Of a stretch of 64,000 nucleotides of DNA, positions 55,183-64,000 are shown piece by piece. Where the stretch lies: positions 124,001 to 188,000 of the forward strand of contig FNCM01000002.1 of NCBI GenBank assembly GCA_900100835.1. The letters run 5' to 3'. Within the stretch, counting starts at the first letter, position 1. Every line of letters begins with the position of its first letter. A model generated the notes under the pieces. That model did no database searches. It was given only the letters and a program-made list of their open reading frames with translations, and had not been told where the DNA came from. Made by a program: the position numbers and the translations under genes. Origin of the DNA: Selenomonas sp. WCT3. Lineage in GTDB: Bacteria; Bacillota; Negativicutes; Selenomonadales; Selenomonadaceae.

Positions 55183-57096
55183 TTAGAACGTGCCACCTAC
55201 CGTAAAGTGGACACGACCGCCATTCTTGCCGCGGCCATAATCGAGGCGCAGCGGTCCAATCGGCGTATTCAGGGAAAGGCCGACACCTACACTGCCCTGG
55301 ATGTCGTCAGCACCCGGTACCCAGTCATTGTACCAAGCACCACCCCAATCGGTGAACAGGGCGCCCTGTACTTTCGAAACGATGGGGAAGCGGTACTCAA
55401 GGGTCGCCAGTGCCATACGGGTGCCGCGGAACTGGTCCTCACGATAACCGCGCAAGCTGCTCTGGCCACCGACCTTGAACAAGTTGAACTCCGAAATATG
55501 ACCACGGCCTGCACCATACTGACCACGCATCGCCAATACCTGCGCATGGCCCACCTTTACATAACGCTGGTCTTCAATGGTCATCTTCTGGAAGTCGAAA
55601 TCTGCCCCCAGGCCAGCCACCTCACCAGAGATGCTGATACGTCCGCCCGTTGTCGGATTGTAGATATTGTCACGGGTATCCGTTACATGCTCCAGGGTAA
55701 CGCTGCGGGTCGTACCAAAGTTGTCCTTCACCCACTGAGTGCCCTGGCGATTACCGGCATTACCATCCTCCGTATGACGTACATACTGATCCTTGCGGTT
55801 GCGCAGCGTAATGTAGTTCGTGGAATATTCGCTTACCGGACGGCTCAGGGTAATCTCGCCACCGGAATATTTCCGCATGTAAGATTCTTTATGATGTCCG
55901 TCCGTATCGTAATCATCGTATTCATAAGTACGGTTGTAAATGCGGAAGGTCCCCGCCGTTTCCTTATCATCGAGCCATGGCTTACGATAGGAGAAGGAAT
56001 ACCCATGGGCATCGGAATCGTCACCGCTCTTTTCAAAGGTCAAGCTGACCGCGTCACCCGTACCACGGAAGTTCGTGTCGCCAACGCTAATCATGCCGAT
56101 GACACCGTCTTCACTGCTGTAACCAGCACCGATGCCAAAGGAACCCGTGCGTTTCTCTTTGACATCCAGCTCTACTTCTACCGCATTCGGCTCAACGCCC
56201 GGATTCATCTTGATATTGACATCCTCAAAGAAGCCCAGGTTATAAACGCGCTGAAGGCTGCGGCGTGCCTGTTTGGAGTTAAAGGGCTCGCCTGGTTTCT
56301 GACGCATCTCGCGCAGGATAACGCGCTCTTTCGTCTTGGTGTTGCCCTTTATCTTATAGCTTTCCAACGTACCCTCGTTGATTTTCAAAACGAGATTGCC
56401 GTTGCGGTCAATATTCATATCCGTAATCTTGGCCAGGATATAGCCGTCTTTGCGGTACTGGTCCTGAATCGCCTGGACGTTCTGCTGCAGCGTGCGGCTG
56501 TTCAGGAGATCGCCCTGCTTGACTGTAATCAAACCGTAGAGAACCTCATCGGACTCCACCGTATTGCCGACAATCTTGACGCTGGACAGGACCGGATTTT
56601 CCAGCACATGATAGGTAATAACTACACCTTCCGGAACCTTTTCAAAGGTCGGGTAGAGGTCATAGAAATAACCGGTGTTGTAAATCGCATCGCGATCCTT
56701 GTTTAAGCCCTTAACCGTGAACATATCCCCTGTATGCATGGTAATCGCAGCTTTAGCCGTGGCTTCTGTTGACTTTGTCGTCCCCTCAAAAGCCGTGTCG
56801 ACAATGGTCTGGCCTTCAAAGGACTTCATGTGTTCGGCGATTTCCTTTTCCTGGGGACGAACTTTGCCCCACTCCTGAGTACGCGCATCAACAGCTGCAT
56901 CCTTTGCCTGTTCTTTGGCTGCCTCAGCCTTCGTCTGAGCCGGTGCCGCATTCTCAGTGACAGGCTGTGCCGAAGCTTCTGCATTAGCAGCTGGAGCCGT
57001 CACATCAGTGGCTGCACAAGCGGCCCCTGGGAATACCGAAAAACTGGCAGCCAGTGCTACCGCATAAGCAAGGAATCTTTCATTCTTTTTGTTCAA
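55183..57096 (-). CDS. bamA: Outer-membrane protein assembly factor BamA
   Basis: A 637-residue Omp85 protein. Signal peptide to about residue 28 (ends PGAACAA), then an Ala/Glu/Pro-rich linker to about 80, three POTRA domains (about 90-170, 171-245 and 246-320), and a C-terminal barrel that begins near KRTGSFGIGAGYSSEDGVIG. The L6 loop motif LRGYREDQFRGTR and the last strand ending HFTVGGTF with terminal Phe are present. Only three POTRA domains, not five, fit diderm Firmicutes. Central insertase for outer-membrane proteins. 36 bases after the Pro/Ala-rich membrane protein gene. Confidence 0.95.
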   Translation of the reverse strand: MNKKNERFLAYAVALAASFSVFPGAACAATDVTAPAANAEASAQPVTENAAPAQTKAEAAKEQAKDAAVDARTQEWGKVRPQEKEIAEHMKSFEGQTIVDTAFEGTTKSTEATAKAAITMHTGDMFTVKGLNKDRDAIYNTGYFYDLYPTFEKVPEGVVITYHVLENPVLSSVKIVGNTVESDEVLYGLITVKQGDLLNSRTLQQNVQAIQDQYRKDGYILAKITDMNIDRNGNLVLKINEGTLESYKIKGNTKTKERVILREMRQKPGEPFNSKQARRSLQRVYNLGFFEDVNIKMNPGVEPNAVEVELDVKEKRTGSFGIGAGYSSEDGVIGMISVGDTNFRGTGDAVSLTFEKSGDDSDAHGYSFSYRKPWLDDKETAGTFRIYNRTYEYDDYDTDGHHKESYMRKYSGGEITLSRPVSEYSTNYITLRNRKDQYVRHTEDGNAGNRQGTQWVKDNFGTTRSVTLEHVTDTRDNIYNPTTGGRISISGEVAGLGADFDFQKMTIEDQRYVKVGHAQVLAMRGQYGAGRGHISEFNLFKVGGQSSLRGYREDQFRGTRMALATLEYRFPIVSKVQGALFTDWGGAWYNDWVPGADDIQGSVGVGLSLNTPIGPLRLDYGRGKNGGRVHFTVGGTF

Positions 57097-57132
57097 GGAT
57101 CAAAACCTCCTAGGTGTAAATATCTATCATCA

Positions 57133-57693
57133 CTACTGCCGCAGGGCTTTGCCTGCTGACTGCATGAGTTTCTGTGTTTCTGCATCCGGTACCTGTCCGG
57201 ATTTGTTGACAGCTGGTGCAGGCTGTTCGTTCCGGGGCAAAGCCCGAGGCTGTTCCGGGGCAGCTTCTGCCGGAAGCATCCTTGGCGCCTCCGCCTTGAC
57301 TGACGACGGCTCCGGTGCTGGTGCTACCGGGTCGGCATTGCGCTCCTGCTCAGCGGGCTTTACCTCCGCCGAATGGTCTTTTTCAGCCATGGATTCCGTT
57401 GGCAGCGAAGCATCCTGTTGTGGTGCTAACGGCACTTTTTTCCCTTGGGGAAATGCCGCCATACCAACTACCACCAAGATAACTGCCACCAGAGCCGGCA
57501 GCAAACGTCCTGCCCAGCGCTTTAGCTTCGCACTGCGGGGGCTGTCCTTCACCTGAGCCAGCTCTGCTTTGGCCAGCATCAAGTTCAAATCGCCCCGGAC
57601 GTCGTTTTCTTTATCCAGCGAATGCTCTGCCTGTCCCAGCCAATCACGGGCCGCACGTATATGATTTTTTTGTGCTTTGCGCCGATCCGACAT
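57133..57693 (-). CDS. Single-pass membrane protein with Pro/Ala-rich periplasmic tail
   Basis: A 186-residue protein of no recognised family. A basic cytoplasmic N terminus (residues 1-60, with helical DNLMLAKAELAQ-like character), one membrane helix (LLPALVAVILVVVGMAAFP, about 64-82), then an about 100-residue tail rich in Pro, Ala and Glu. It lies between the sigma factor and bamA on the same strand. The layout (cytoplasmic helix, one membrane span, periplasmic tail) is like that of some anti-sigma factors, but no anti-sigma motif is seen. Confidence 0.7.
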   Translation of the reverse strand: MSDRRKAQKNHIRAARDWLGQAEHSLDKENDVRGDLNLMLAKAELAQVKDSPRSAKLKRWAGRLLPALVAVILVVVGMAAFPQGKKVPLAPQQDASLPTESMAEKDHSAEVKPAEQERNADPVAPAPEPSSVKAEAPRMLPAEAAPEQPRALPRNEQPAPAVNKSGQVPDAETQKLMQSAGKALRQ

Positions 57694-57767
57694 AGAACCC
57701 CCTCCTGTGATTCCAATCCTCTTAAATCTCTAGAACTATAATCCAGCACGAGGTTCGATATTTGACC

Positions 57768-57801
57768 TGCTATTTTACACGATTATCATAAAACAGCCGC
57801 G
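57768..57801 (-). promoter_or_regulatory. Possible promoter before the membrane protein-bamA unit
   Basis: On the minus strand an extended TGTAAAAT -10-like box in the 163-base gap 57694-57856, with TTGGCA further upstream followed by ATGATA at about 17 bases. Two overlapping weak solutions, so the exact start is unsure. Confidence 0.35.
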
Positions 57802-57856
57802 TTTATTGCCAATTATTAGCATTTTTTATCGGTTTTCTACTGATTTCCACCAGAAT

Positions 57857-58489
57857 TCACCAATTATGCATAAACCGTGACAGCATTCCCCGCACACGGC
57901 GAATGCCGTTTTTCTGCAACCGATAGACATGGGATATACTGACTTGCAGCCCCTCCGCCATATCGCCAGCTGCCTCGCTTTGCATGTACAATCCCTCCAG
58001 GACTGCTTTTTCCTTCGCCGGCAGCCGGTCCATGGCCTGATGGAGACGGCTCGCCAGCTCATGGCTTTCCGCCTGCTCCATTACCGAAGGACTCATATCC
58101 GCCAGATTATCCTTCAGGGAATCCCCGCCGTCAGCCGGCAACGCATCCATACAAGCCACATCAGAATTCCCTTCCTTCTGAAGAAAATTCAGCATGCGGC
58201 CACGAATGCGATGAACGGCAAACAAGCTGAAAGCCACCCCGCGTTCTGGCTCATAATGTTCCACGGCCTCAATGAGTCCCACTGTGCCTTCCTGTACCAT
58301 ATCCATGACCGATTGCAGCTGGCGGTATGGCAAGGCCTGTTTGAAAACCAAGGGCTGATAGGACTCTATGAGCAGGCGCCTGGCATCCTCATCGCCTTCT
58401 TCTTTAAACTTACGCCACAGCACTTGTTCCTGTGCTGGCTCCAACAGCCGTACCCGGCTCAACTCTACGATGTACTGCTCAAACTGCAT
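57857..58489 (-). CDS. Sigma-70 family factor of the sporulation/SigF-like type
   Basis: A 210-residue sigma factor. Region 2 reads VMDMVQEGTVGLIEAVEHYE and then FSLFAVHRIRGRMLNFLQKE, a core-binding and -10 recognition helix set. Region 4 is RLPAKEKAVLEGLYMQSEAA with an HTH ending VSISHVYRLQKNGIRRVRGM. No region 1.1, so it is an alternative factor. It sits between tamB and bamA, so envelope or outer-membrane control is likely. Start at ATG 58487-58489 with AAAGGAGG 8 bases upstream, not the longer frame. Confidence 0.85.
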   Translation of the reverse strand: MQFEQYIVELSRVRLLEPAQEQVLWRKFKEEGDEDARRLLIESYQPLVFKQALPYRQLQSVMDMVQEGTVGLIEAVEHYEPERGVAFSLFAVHRIRGRMLNFLQKEGNSDVACMDALPADGGDSLKDNLADMSPSVMEQAESHELASRLHQAMDRLPAKEKAVLEGLYMQSEAAGDMAEGLQVSISHVYRLQKNGIRRVRGMLSRFMHNW

Positions 58490-58524
58490 CCTGCTCACCT
58501 CCTTTACCATTATTCGGATGATGC

Positions 58525-61500
58525 TCAGAAGGACATTCTCGCCTCAAGGCCAACGATATAGCCGCTGCCTTCCCGGTCAAAGGTCAATCCCAATTTGTCG
58601 TTAAAGTCATACTGTAGACCATAGCGATTGACATTCTGGCCGCCAAGGCTGCGGGTATACTTCACCATAACCCGGTCTGAGATATATTTTCCCATCTGAA
58701 CATTAAAATCGTATTTGTTTGTTTCATTTTCTAGATCATGACGGTCATAAATCGAACCACTGCCACGAGAAATCGTAAACTGATCCAGGAATAAGAAATC
58801 CCGCAGGATGTCTTCCACTTCCGACAGGAAGCTCATCTGGATGCCTACCGAAAGCATATCGCCGGCATTCATGTTCTTTTGACCATTCTTATAGGCATCC
58901 CGCAAAGTCAAAAGCTGGATAATCTGCGTCTGGCTCATCTCCGGACTGGACGTCAGTTTAATTTCCATTTTATCCAGCGGCCCCTTGGCCGAAAGGAATA
59001 CCTTCGCCTGGGTCAAGCGGGTATCGGCAAAGAAGTCAATACTCGGCAGGAAGGAAGCCACCTGATCAAAGGTTGCCAGGCCCTCACGAATCTTAAACTC
59101 CGTCTTGAGATAGTTTATCGTGCCACCGCGTTTTACCTGCAGGCTGCCAGACATCTTCGGATGGCTGACAATGCCCCCCATATGGAACTGTCCACCCAGA
59201 TACAGGTCGTAAAGATAGGAACTATAGAAATGAACCTTGTCCCCCACATTGACCTGAATATCCATGACCGCATCGGGAAGATTGCTTTCCCCCTCGGGAA
59301 TTGTCGGCACAGATATCATGCAATGCTGGAAATCCACCGTTCCCGAAATCTTTGGCATATGACGCCCGTAAAAATCCGTATCGAAAACATGGATTTCACC
59401 AGTAAGGGGGCCACGGAAAAAATCACTCTGTACATCCAACTTGTCAGCCTTCAAGGTGAAATCGTATTTATCGGGAGCAACGCCGTCAAGCAGCAGGAAT
59501 CCCGTAAGAGAGTAAGTGCCTTCGCCCATTTTACCAGAAAAATCCTGGACTGTCACTTTGCTGCCGGCGAAGGTGATTTTCGCATTCATATCCGTTATCG
59601 GCTTTTCCAGTGCCTTCCATTTCACCGCACCGTTGGTAAGCCCGACGGTACCATCAATCAGAGGATGGGCCAAGGTTCCATGGACTTTGAGATTACCAGT
59701 GGTAGCGCCCACTGCCCAATCAACCTGCTTGGAAACCGTCGGCAAAAGCGACAAATCCGCCTGGTCGAGGGATACCGTAAGCTGAATCTGCTCGATGTCA
59801 TCAAGCTGTTCATTCTTATCGGCAAAAATCGCCCGTGAGGGAATGATTCCCTTGGCACTTGCCTGATACGTCTTGTCCCCGGCCATCTTCTTGACCAGGA
59901 AATCATCCACCGTTATCAAGCCATTCTTCAAGTGGAAACTGCCGTCCAAGGTATCAAAAGTAGACCCCTGTACACCGCCATTGTGGCCGCTGACCGTTAC
60001 GTCAGCTGAGGGGTTCGTGAGAACGCCCCCAAAGGTGGCTTCAATATCGGCGGTGCCAATGACATCGGCTTGTATGCCAACGGCCTTGGCAAACATTCCC
60101 ATCTCTAAGTCAGATGCCGAAAGTTTTCCCTGTATAGGCTGCTCTGCCGCTATTCCAACGGTGCCAGTCAGGGTGAATAACCCTTTGCTTCCTTGTTTGC
60201 CCGCGATTTCCTTAACGGTCACCACTTGGTCTGCCAGCTGCAGGTCAAGGTCAACATCATGGACATCATAACCGCCAACTGTCCCCTTCGACATGCTGCC
60301 ATAGACAGACACCTGCGGGTTGTCTACGGTACCGGCCAAAGTCGCACTGCAATCCAGCCGTCCCTGAACCAGGTCATTCTTTTGATTCAACAGCGCCGTA
60401 ATCGCATTGATATCGGCATTTTGAACCACGATATCACCAGTAATCGCCTTGGTCTCCGTATTGACAGAGGCCACGGCATCATAGGTGCCGCCATTCTGCT
60501 CAAAACCGAACTGGTCTACATCCACACTGCCGTTGCGATATTTGACCATGCCGTGGAGATTTTTAATTTCCTGGTCATTGAGGACAATATCCGGCGCATC
60601 GAGAATACCATAAAATTCCGGCCGTTCCACATTGCCCTTGATATATCCCTTGAAGGTTCCATGACCACTCACCTCATAGGGAAGCTTGTGCTCAATGCGC
60701 TTGAGGTCGATGTCCTTCGCCTCAACCTTCATGGAAAGATTCCGATTCTGGTCAATAGTACCATTGAGAATCATATCCACCATAGGGGAATAAGCATGGA
60801 AATCCTGCAGGCGAACTACACCATCTTCCAGGAAATAGTCGCCGTCCATTCCCGACAGCAGGATCCCACGATAACTTCCGCGATAAAAATGAATATAGCC
60901 AACCCCTTTTGGATTATCCAGCGTACCCGTAAACTTAATGATATTATCCACATTACCGGTTATCGGCTGATCCGGTGCTACCAGGGCCGCGATATCTTCC
61001 ATCCGCGCCCCCATGGTATCAATCTGCAGATCGATTTTCCGCTCACCGGCAAAACCGACAGAACCTGCCACCCGCCAGACTTCCTTGCCATTTTTCTCCA
61101 TCAAGAAATCATCGATATGGACGCCATCCAAACTGCCGCTGGCGGTCAGCTTGAGACTGTCAAAAGGCTGCTTGAACAAAGTGCCCTTCAGTCCAGAGAA
61201 CTTGACCACTACCTGTGGATTGTCCAAATCTCCCTGAACCGTTCCCTTGAAGTCACTAAGCCCCGTAACATCAGCCTTCGGCTCGACTTTCTGCAGCAGC
61301 GACAGGTCAAAATGCGCACCATAATACGCTAAATCCAGTTTGGGCGCCGTCATAAGGCCCGTAATGGTTCCCTCCGCTGCCAGGCGGCTGTGATTGGGCA
61401 GATTGACACTCAAAAAGTCAAGCTGCAGATTTTCCCCAGCTAAGTAGAAGGATGTGTTGATATTTTCAACGGGAAGTTCCCCATAGGAACCATTTTCAAG

Positions 61501-62868
61501 TTTTGCACTGCCATAGGCCTGAAGCTTATCCATACTGGTTCCCACGCCACTGATTCCCAAATCGGCAGTCACCTTGCCGGTCACCACTGCTGCCTGGGGC
61601 ACCACCTGAGCTAACTGTCCTATGTCAATTCCCGAAGTCTTGACATGAGCCGTGTAGGAAAGGTTATCCGCCGCAATAGCTGCCTCACCTTCAACCTGGC
61701 CGCCAAATACCTGAACCCGCAAATCCTTTACAAACACATTCTGGTCTTGATAACGGACCATGGCCGAAAGATTTTGGAACGGAATGTCCATAGCCGAGCC
61801 ATCGGCTACTTTTACCTGTCCCTCAATCGATGGATTCTTGAATGTTCCGCGAACCTTTACGTCAAATGCAGCCGCCCCCTGATAGGGAAGATTTTTGAGG
61901 ACAAGACTGGGGTCAAAGGATTCCGATGAAGCCGTAAGGTCAAGATATGGGTCGCCCGTGTCAAAACGTATTTTGCCATGGGCCTTGGCATGCTGTCCCT
62001 CCGCCTCAGCCTCTACGGAAACTAAAGCCTCCGCGTCGGTAAACGCGGCATGACCCTTGATTCCCGTTACATCGGTTTCCATGATGCGAACAGCCCCATC
62101 GGAAAAATCCACATCGCCGGTAAAGGACAATTTGCTGCCATCCCGGAAGGCATGGATTTGCGCCGCTTCGACCTTACCGCCGGTTAGTGAAACATCCTGC
62201 GGAATCAGCCCATCAGGAACCAGCCCCAGATAACTTTCCAAATCCATATTGTTTATTTTGGCATTTACAATCTGGCGATCGTCATCAAAGGTACCCGAAG
62301 CCTCTACCTGAGTTCCCTGATTTTCACCGCGTATCTTTGCCTTCATAACCGGATAATCCGCCATATCCAAAGAACCACTTACCTTTTCAAGGGTGAGTTC
62401 TTTTCCTTGCATACGGCCGGTTATGCAGCCATCTTCTACCCGAACCAAGCCGTGAAATTTCTGCCCGCCAGGGGTCTTGCTGATGAGGTCTTCAAAGTTC
62501 CAGCTGCCGTCGTCCCGCTGGGATACCACTGCCTCCACATGGGAAATCGTGACTTCCTTAACAGCCTCAGCCGGTGCCGAAAGCGCAGAAAGCAGGCGAT
62601 AGGTCACCTGCGCCTTTTCTGCGCGCGCAATGATCTCTGCCTGCTTGTCATAAACTGCCACATCATGGACTTCGAGAGTGCGGAGAGACTTCACCTCTAT
62701 GCTGCCGACATCAATACGGACTCCCAGCATCTCCGACGCCGTCGATGCTGCCGTACGACCTGCCGTTTCCATAAAAGCACTGGTCTGCATATAGTACCAA
62801 AGGCCAGCCAGCCCCAAGAGCGTGAGCCCCAGGACTGCCGCCAATATTCCCAATGTTTTCCGCTTCAT
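58525..62868 (-). CDS. tamB: TamB-like AsmA-family translocation and assembly protein
   Basis: A 1447-residue protein with an N-terminal membrane anchor (LGILAAVLGLTLLGLAGLWY) and a very long repetitive beta region, typical of AsmA-like bridge proteins. The C-terminal about 320 residues match the TamB domain (DUF490): LPDAVMDIQVNVGDKVHFYS, QVKRGGTINYLKTEFKIREG, ITLRDAYKNGQ-like region, and an end with ISF-type barrel-like RMSF. Members carry lipids between membranes or help barrel assembly. Start at ATG 62866-62868 with GAGGGG upstream. Between tolC and the sigma factor. Confidence 0.9.
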   Translation of the reverse strand: MKRKTLGILAAVLGLTLLGLAGLWYYMQTSAFMETAGRTAASTASEMLGVRIDVGSIEVKSLRTLEVHDVAVYDKQAEIIARAEKAQVTYRLLSALSAPAEAVKEVTISHVEAVVSQRDDGSWNFEDLISKTPGGQKFHGLVRVEDGCITGRMQGKELTLEKVSGSLDMADYPVMKAKIRGENQGTQVEASGTFDDDRQIVNAKINNMDLESYLGLVPDGLIPQDVSLTGGKVEAAQIHAFRDGSKLSFTGDVDFSDGAVRIMETDVTGIKGHAAFTDAEALVSVEAEAEGQHAKAHGKIRFDTGDPYLDLTASSESFDPSLVLKNLPYQGAAAFDVKVRGTFKNPSIEGQVKVADGSAMDIPFQNLSAMVRYQDQNVFVKDLRVQVFGGQVEGEAAIAADNLSYTAHVKTSGIDIGQLAQVVPQAAVVTGKVTADLGISGVGTSMDKLQAYGSAKLENGSYGELPVENINTSFYLAGENLQLDFLSVNLPNHSRLAAEGTITGLMTAPKLDLAYYGAHFDLSLLQKVEPKADVTGLSDFKGTVQGDLDNPQVVVKFSGLKGTLFKQPFDSLKLTASGSLDGVHIDDFLMEKNGKEVWRVAGSVGFAGERKIDLQIDTMGARMEDIAALVAPDQPITGNVDNIIKFTGTLDNPKGVGYIHFYRGSYRGILLSGMDGDYFLEDGVVRLQDFHAYSPMVDMILNGTIDQNRNLSMKVEAKDIDLKRIEHKLPYEVSGHGTFKGYIKGNVERPEFYGILDAPDIVLNDQEIKNLHGMVKYRNGSVDVDQFGFEQNGGTYDAVASVNTETKAITGDIVVQNADINAITALLNQKNDLVQGRLDCSATLAGTVDNPQVSVYGSMSKGTVGGYDVHDVDLDLQLADQVVTVKEIAGKQGSKGLFTLTGTVGIAAEQPIQGKLSASDLEMGMFAKAVGIQADVIGTADIEATFGGVLTNPSADVTVSGHNGGVQGSTFDTLDGSFHLKNGLITVDDFLVKKMAGDKTYQASAKGIIPSRAIFADKNEQLDDIEQIQLTVSLDQADLSLLPTVSKQVDWAVGATTGNLKVHGTLAHPLIDGTVGLTNGAVKWKALEKPITDMNAKITFAGSKVTVQDFSGKMGEGTYSLTGFLLLDGVAPDKYDFTLKADKLDVQSDFFRGPLTGEIHVFDTDFYGRHMPKISGTVDFQHCMISVPTIPEGESNLPDAVMDIQVNVGDKVHFYSSYLYDLYLGGQFHMGGIVSHPKMSGSLQVKRGGTINYLKTEFKIREGLATFDQVASFLPSIDFFADTRLTQAKVFLSAKGPLDKMEIKLTSSPEMSQTQIIQLLTLRDAYKNGQKNMNAGDMLSVGIQMSFLSEVEDILRDFLFLDQFTISRGSGSIYDRHDLENETNKYDFNVQMGKYISDRVMVKYTRSLGGQNVNRYGLQYDFNDKLGLTFDREGSGYIVGLEARMSF

Positions 62869-62916
62869 GATAATCCCCTCAAAAAGCCGGTCCATGGCTG
62901 TATTTTACCGGGTGAA

Positions 62917-64000
62917 TTACTTCACCGCTTCCTCTTTTACTGCTTTTTTATCGGCGTGCTTAGCCTTGGCAGCTTTGCGTGCCTCACGCTCAGCCTTGCG
63001 GCCAGCCTTTGCCTCTTCCTTCGAATTCTGCTTAGCCTCTTCCGTCGATTCAAGGATTGCATCCTCATGAAGTTTTGCATCCTCGCGAACCTTTTTCAGG
63101 CGGTTGCCTTCCTGACGCGATGCACGGTATTTGGCCACATCGATGTCAATCGGCAGCCCCATGGCACGATCCAAAGAAGCCTTGCTGGTATTGTAGTTAT
63201 AAAGAGCCGTATAGTAATTGGTCTTGGCTTCCGTCAGTTTTTCATTGGCATCCATGACATCAAGATTCGTACCGACACCAGCGCTGTAACGGACATTAGC
63301 AATCTTGTAATCCTCTTCTGCCTGCGTCACTGCTGTTTTCGTCGTATCGATATTCTTCTCAGCTGCCTGAAGTTTCAAGTAAGCCGTGCGGACATCCAGC
63401 TTGATGGCCTCATCCTGTTTGCGGGAAGCCTCCTGCGCTTTCAAAAGCACTGCCTCGGCAGCATGAACACCAGCCGACGTAACCCCGTTATCGAAAATAT
63501 TCCAGGTCGCCTGAGCACCAGCCTGCCAAGCCTCGGACTGTTCATCCTTGAAGGCCTTGCTGCCAGCAATAGACCTGCTGGCAACAGCGTTTACCGATGG
63601 ATAATTTCCGGCCTTAGCCGCATTGATGCCAGCCTCGGCCTGTTTGACGGCGTAATAGTAAGCTGCCCCGTCTGCCCGGTTGGCCAAAGCAAATTTCGTG
63701 CAGTCATCCAGCGATAAATCATAATGGGTGTAACCGAGCTGGTCGCGGATATCCAGCACCGTATCCGTATCCAAACCGATGACATTGTTGAGGGTCGATA
63801 CGGCCACATCATAATTGTTCTGGGCTGTTACCAGTGCCTGCTGGGCATTGGCCAGCTGAACCTGCGAAGCCAGCACATCCGATTTCGCCACTGTGCCAAC
63901 GTTGTAATGGGCGTTGACGTTGTCCAAATGTTCGCGGAGCGTATTTACAGCATCCTGCTGGACATTGATGAGGTTGCGGTACTGCAGGATCTGATAATAA
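62917..64000 (-). CDS. TolC-family outer-membrane efflux protein, C-terminal part
   Basis: The gene enters from the right edge; about 361 codons are visible. Two long helical stretches with VNAHYNVGTVAKSDVLASQV and ANVRYSAGVGTNLDVMDANE are the repeated OEP motifs of TolC. The visible part is the trimer-forming alpha-barrel and part of the beta-barrel. The C terminus is an unusual tail of about 50 residues rich in Lys, Ala and Glu (KAEREARKAAKAKHADKK). It forms the outer-membrane duct for type I secretion or drug efflux; no pump gene is in view. Confidence 0.9.
   Translation of the reverse strand, partial: YYQILQYRNLINVQQDAVNTLREHLDNVNAHYNVGTVAKSDVLASQVQLANAQQALVTAQNNYDVAVSTLNNVIGLDTDTVLDIRDQLGYTHYDLSLDDCTKFALANRADGAAYYYAVKQAEAGINAAKAGNYPSVNAVASRSIAGSKAFKDEQSEAWQAGAQATWNIFDNGVTSAGVHAAEAVLLKAQEASRKQDEAIKLDVRTAYLKLQAAEKNIDTTKTAVTQAEEDYKIANVRYSAGVGTNLDVMDANEKLTEAKTNYYTALYNYNTSKASLDRAMGLPIDIDVAKYRASRQEGNRLKKVREDAKLHEDAILESTEEAKQNSKEEAKAGRKAEREARKAAKAKHADKKAVKEEAVK

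Noticed and set aside
54916..56706. 596-codon plus-strand open frame opposite bamA
   Set aside because: It mirrors bamA and the barrel gene codon by codon, has no ribosome site and no family features; GC-rich codon bias on the minus strand explains it.
62407..63717. 436-codon plus-strand frame across tamB and tolC
   Set aside because: Antisense to two well-supported genes and spans their junction.

Overview
The window looks like a chromosomal segment of a diderm Firmicute of the class Negativicutes, most like Selenomonas or a relative. Three things point that way. Clostridial/Bacillus-type genes (SCIFF peptide and maturase, RNase M5, a DegS-like kinase, a sporulation-type sigma factor) sit beside a complete lipopolysaccharide and outer-membrane gene set. 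The F-type ATPase operon has a Firmicute layout. Promoters are close to TTGACA-17-TATAAT. No rRNA, tRNA, CRISPR array, prophage or insertion sequence was seen. Nearly all genes lie on the minus strand.

Bases 1-5,000 hold the SCIFF ranthipeptide maturase (partial) and precursor, a TSCPD protein with a PHP phosphatase, a diguanylate cyclase and an MFS exporter. Bases 5,000-12,460 hold an NhaC antiporter; a tightly overlapping operon (small membrane protein, DegS-like kinase, PLP decarboxylase, dTMP kinase, rnmV, rsmA); and a divergent YgbA/nitrosative-stress-type gene with a palindrome at its promoter. Bases 12,460-21,480 hold an AAA+ regulator that lacks the sigma-54 contact loop, trmB, an FtsW-like SEDS protein, a NagX-like acyltransferase, a large PAS/GGDEF/EAL protein with two degenerate GGDEF domains, and a small membrane protein.

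Bases 21,480-28,870 carry the ATP synthase operon atpI-B-E-F-H-A-G-D-C behind a 341-base control region with two adjacent palindromes. AtpZ is split off and lies downstream of wecA-wecB and a terminator.

Bases 28,900-64,000 form one nearly continuous envelope cluster. In minus-strand reading order it runs tolC (partial), tamB-like, a sigma factor, a Pro/Ala-rich membrane protein, bamA, an unrecognised outer-membrane beta-barrel, three Skp/OmpH genes, lpxD, lpxL2, lpxC, fabZ, lpxA, lpxI, lpxB, msbA, a waaA-lpxK fusion, kdsB-A-D-C, lpxL1, lptC-A-B-F, DUF3084, a RuvC/YqgF-like nuclease, dCMP deaminase, wecA and wecB. Together these make lipid A and Kdo, join them, flip and export LPS, insert outer-membrane proteins and start a surface glycan. 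Internal promoters before skp, lpxC, lpxB and wecA divide the cluster into separately controllable units.

The most unusual items are the waaA-lpxK fusion, the beta-barrel gene next to bamA, the sigma factor inside the outer-membrane cluster, the regulator without GAFTGA, and the paired palindromes ahead of the ATPase operon.
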